From positions 1 to 7,145 of the forward strand of contig JAZDLC010000345.1 in NCBI GenBank assembly GCA_043802345.1: 7,145 nucleotides of DNA, in the 5' to 3' direction. Shown here piece by piece: positions 5,893 through 7,145 of the stretch. The stretch is from JAZDLC01 sp043802345. Lineage in GTDB: Bacteria > Planctomycetota > B15-G4 > JADJEK01. Below the pieces are notes generated by a model. The model ran no database searches. It was not told the origin of the DNA and saw only the letters and a program-made list of their open reading frames with translations. Both the position numbers and the translations under genes were made by a program. The stretch's first letter is position 1. Each line of letters opens with the position of its first letter.

Positions 5893-7089
5893 CTACAGCG
5901 CCCGAAAGCGATGAAAGGGATGCAGAATGAGGAACGGGCGGCCCACGAATCTCTCCTTCGGGATCGATCCGAAATGCCTGCTATCACGGCTGTTAACGCT
6001 ATTATCGCCGAGCAGGAAGTACTCTCCCTCGGGCACCTCGAACGGCTCCCGCACACCGAACCTGCAGTCGTTTTCCGTGTAGTGGATATCTCGCAGGATC
6101 TCGATCTCCCGCAACCTCGCCACGCCTCCGGAGACACCCAGCGCCGGCACGTTCGAGGCCAGCCCCACCACTTCCGTGTTCCACTCGTACGGAAGATCCA
6201 GGACCTGCACGCCGTCCACCAGCAGGATCAACCGGTTATCCACGTTCAGGAAAACGACTTGTGCCTCCTTCCCGGGCGCGAGACCGGTGCCTGCCGCGCC
6301 CAGTTCCTCCGCGTCCGACGGGCCCCGGCGGCGGAAGATCCTGAACGGCTCCCCGCACGCAAGAACCGCCGTGAAGTGGTCTCCAGCCTCGCGCAGTTCG
6401 GCCACCAGCCGTACCCCTTCCTCCGGGACGACCCGGAAGGAAACCGCCACATCGTTGACCCGGCTCCCCCCGAGCTGGAGCCGCCCCGCCTCGTCGACCC
6501 AGTCATCCCGAATCAGCTCACCATAGCGGATCAGCCCCGCCTCGCCGTTCGACCCATCGACAACGAGCCACTCCCCCTCGCGATGGCAGCCTTTCGGCAA
6601 GCTCCAGGGAGTCCCCGAAGGGTGGCCCGGATCGAGCCGGCTGACGGTCTGCATCATTTCCAGAAGCACCGCCAACGGACGCTTCACCGGCTGGTCAAGC
6701 GAACCGGACCCGTCCTTTGCGATCACGAACAGATCCCCGTCCCGCACCAGCACCTTTTCGCCCGGAAAGGCCACCAACCGCTTCACGAACCGGTCCCCTT
6801 GCAGGTTCGCGGGGAAACTCGATCCAGCCTCCCGCTCGGGCCGGTCAAACACCACCAGGCCAAACCGCTCGGGAGCGAACAGATCGAAGTACCGTTTGAA
6901 CACGACGATCTTGTCCGGCTCTCCCTCGCGATCCCGGAGCAACGGGAGCATGGAGTTCCCGCGCACCTCGAAGCCATCCACCACTCCCCACTTGAGGATC
7001 AGCAGGAGAAACAGCGCCACCACCGATGCGCGCCAGAGCAAAGTCAGGATGCGCCTGCGCCGGGGTGTGGTGTCGTCCATGGCCGTCAT
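5893..7089 (-). CDS. lepB: Signal peptidase I with large internal insertion
   Basis: 398-residue membrane serine peptidase (family S26) that removes signal peptides on the outer side of the cytoplasmic membrane. One TM segment (~17-37) follows an Arg-rich start. Family boxes are intact: GNSMLPLL with catalytic S46, GDRFVKRLVAFPGEKV with the general-base K103, and GDNSVNSRDSRHFG at 361-374. Between the Lys box and the last box lie ~250 residues, about 200 more than in short Gram-positive enzymes. Part of this (~210-335) has a beta-strand pattern with AVSFRV, VRLVAELREAG and VVFLNVDNRLILLVDGVQVL, which looks like a jelly-roll (concanavalin/laminin-G-like) domain. I recall similar insertions in planctomycete enzymes. 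ATG 7089 overlaps an upstream TGA as ATGA and has GGAGG 13 nt before it. ATG 7080 has AGGA at 8 nt and is equally possible. The frame is open to the window edge. Confidence 0.93.
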   Translation of the reverse strand: MTAMDDTTPRRRRILTLLWRASVVALFLLLILKWGVVDGFEVRGNSMLPLLRDREGEPDKIVVFKRYFDLFAPERFGLVVFDRPEREAGSSFPANLQGDRFVKRLVAFPGEKVLVRDGDLFVIAKDGSGSLDQPVKRPLAVLLEMMQTVSRLDPGHPSGTPWSLPKGCHREGEWLVVDGSNGEAGLIRYGELIRDDWVDEAGRLQLGGSRVNDVAVSFRVVPEEGVRLVAELREAGDHFTAVLACGEPFRIFRRRGPSDAEELGAAGTGLAPGKEAQVVFLNVDNRLILLVDGVQVLDLPYEWNTEVVGLASNVPALGVSGGVARLREIEILRDIHYTENDCRFGVREPFEVPEGEYFLLGDNSVNSRDSRHFGSIPKERFVGRPFLILHPFHRFRAL

Positions 7090-7145
7090 CCTACATCGCC
7101 CGCCTCCGGTGGGGACTGCTTCTTCGGGGCGGAGTTCCTGGGACG
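7086..7145 (-). CDS. Possible 3' end of an upstream gene
   Basis: On the minus strand the frame entering at 7145 reads 19 codons to a TGA at 7088-7086, giving a polar Pro/Lys/Glu tail (RPRNSAPKKQSPPEAGDVG). This stop overlaps the signal peptidase ATG as ATGA, a layout typical of coupled genes, and 14 of the 19 codons end in G or C. The fragment is too short for any family call. A second frame closes at 7091, and the signal peptidase frame itself is also open, so the choice of frame is a guess. Confidence 0.3.
   Translation of the reverse strand, partial: RPRNSAPKKQSPPEAGDVG

Overview
All credible genes in this window lie on the minus strand, so transcription runs from high to low coordinates. 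The DNA is GC-rich (about 67% in one hand-counted line of the middle of the window). It is less so in the peptidase gene at the low-coordinate end, where two counted lines gave 45% and 60%. There is no RNA gene, insertion sequence, CRISPR array or phage gene that I can see. The best hint of taxonomy is the signal peptidase, which carries a very large internal insertion of a kind I associate with Planctomycetota and some neighbouring phyla. The ECF sigma cluster and the secreted C25-type peptidase are compatible with that. I would call it a GC-rich Gram-negative-type bacterium, perhaps planctomycete-like, without more precision.

Layout, in order of transcription. (1) 7145-7086: the possible last codons of an upstream gene whose stop overlaps the next start. 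(2) 7089-5893: signal peptidase I with catalytic Ser and Lys and a roughly 200-residue insertion. (3) 5804-3196: a compact four-gene unit made of an ECF sigma factor, a one-TM probable anti-sigma factor, a secreted Arg/Glu-rich DUF3106-like protein with a six-copy pentapeptide tail, and a four-TM small membrane protein starting at TTG. Junctions in this unit are a 1-nt gap, a 4-nt ATGA overlap and a 26-nt gap holding a strong Shine-Dalgarno. (4) 3195-2927: a 269-nt gap containing a nested inverted repeat and a run of nine C. (5) 2926-1779: a 174-residue uncharacterised protein followed 11 nt later by a GrpB-family protein. (6) 1778-1598: a 181-nt gap with a small inverted repeat. (7) 1597-14: a secreted C25 (gingipain-like) peptidase with an N-terminal CWB2-like segment, whose frame stops five residues after its conserved GDP motif, possibly through a frameshift.

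The clearest functional group is unit 3. By analogy with known ECF systems, the membrane protein would hold the sigma factor inactive, and the secreted partner encoded with it could sense or modulate an envelope condition. This is inferred from gene order and domain layout. The signal peptidase next door could process secreted proteins such as the DUF3106-like protein and the C25 peptidase, both of which have signal peptides, but housekeeping secretion alone explains its presence. I found no wholly new system. The items most worth checking are the sigma cassette with an unusual anti-sigma factor, the nested palindrome, the peptidase domain fusion and its suspect 3' end.
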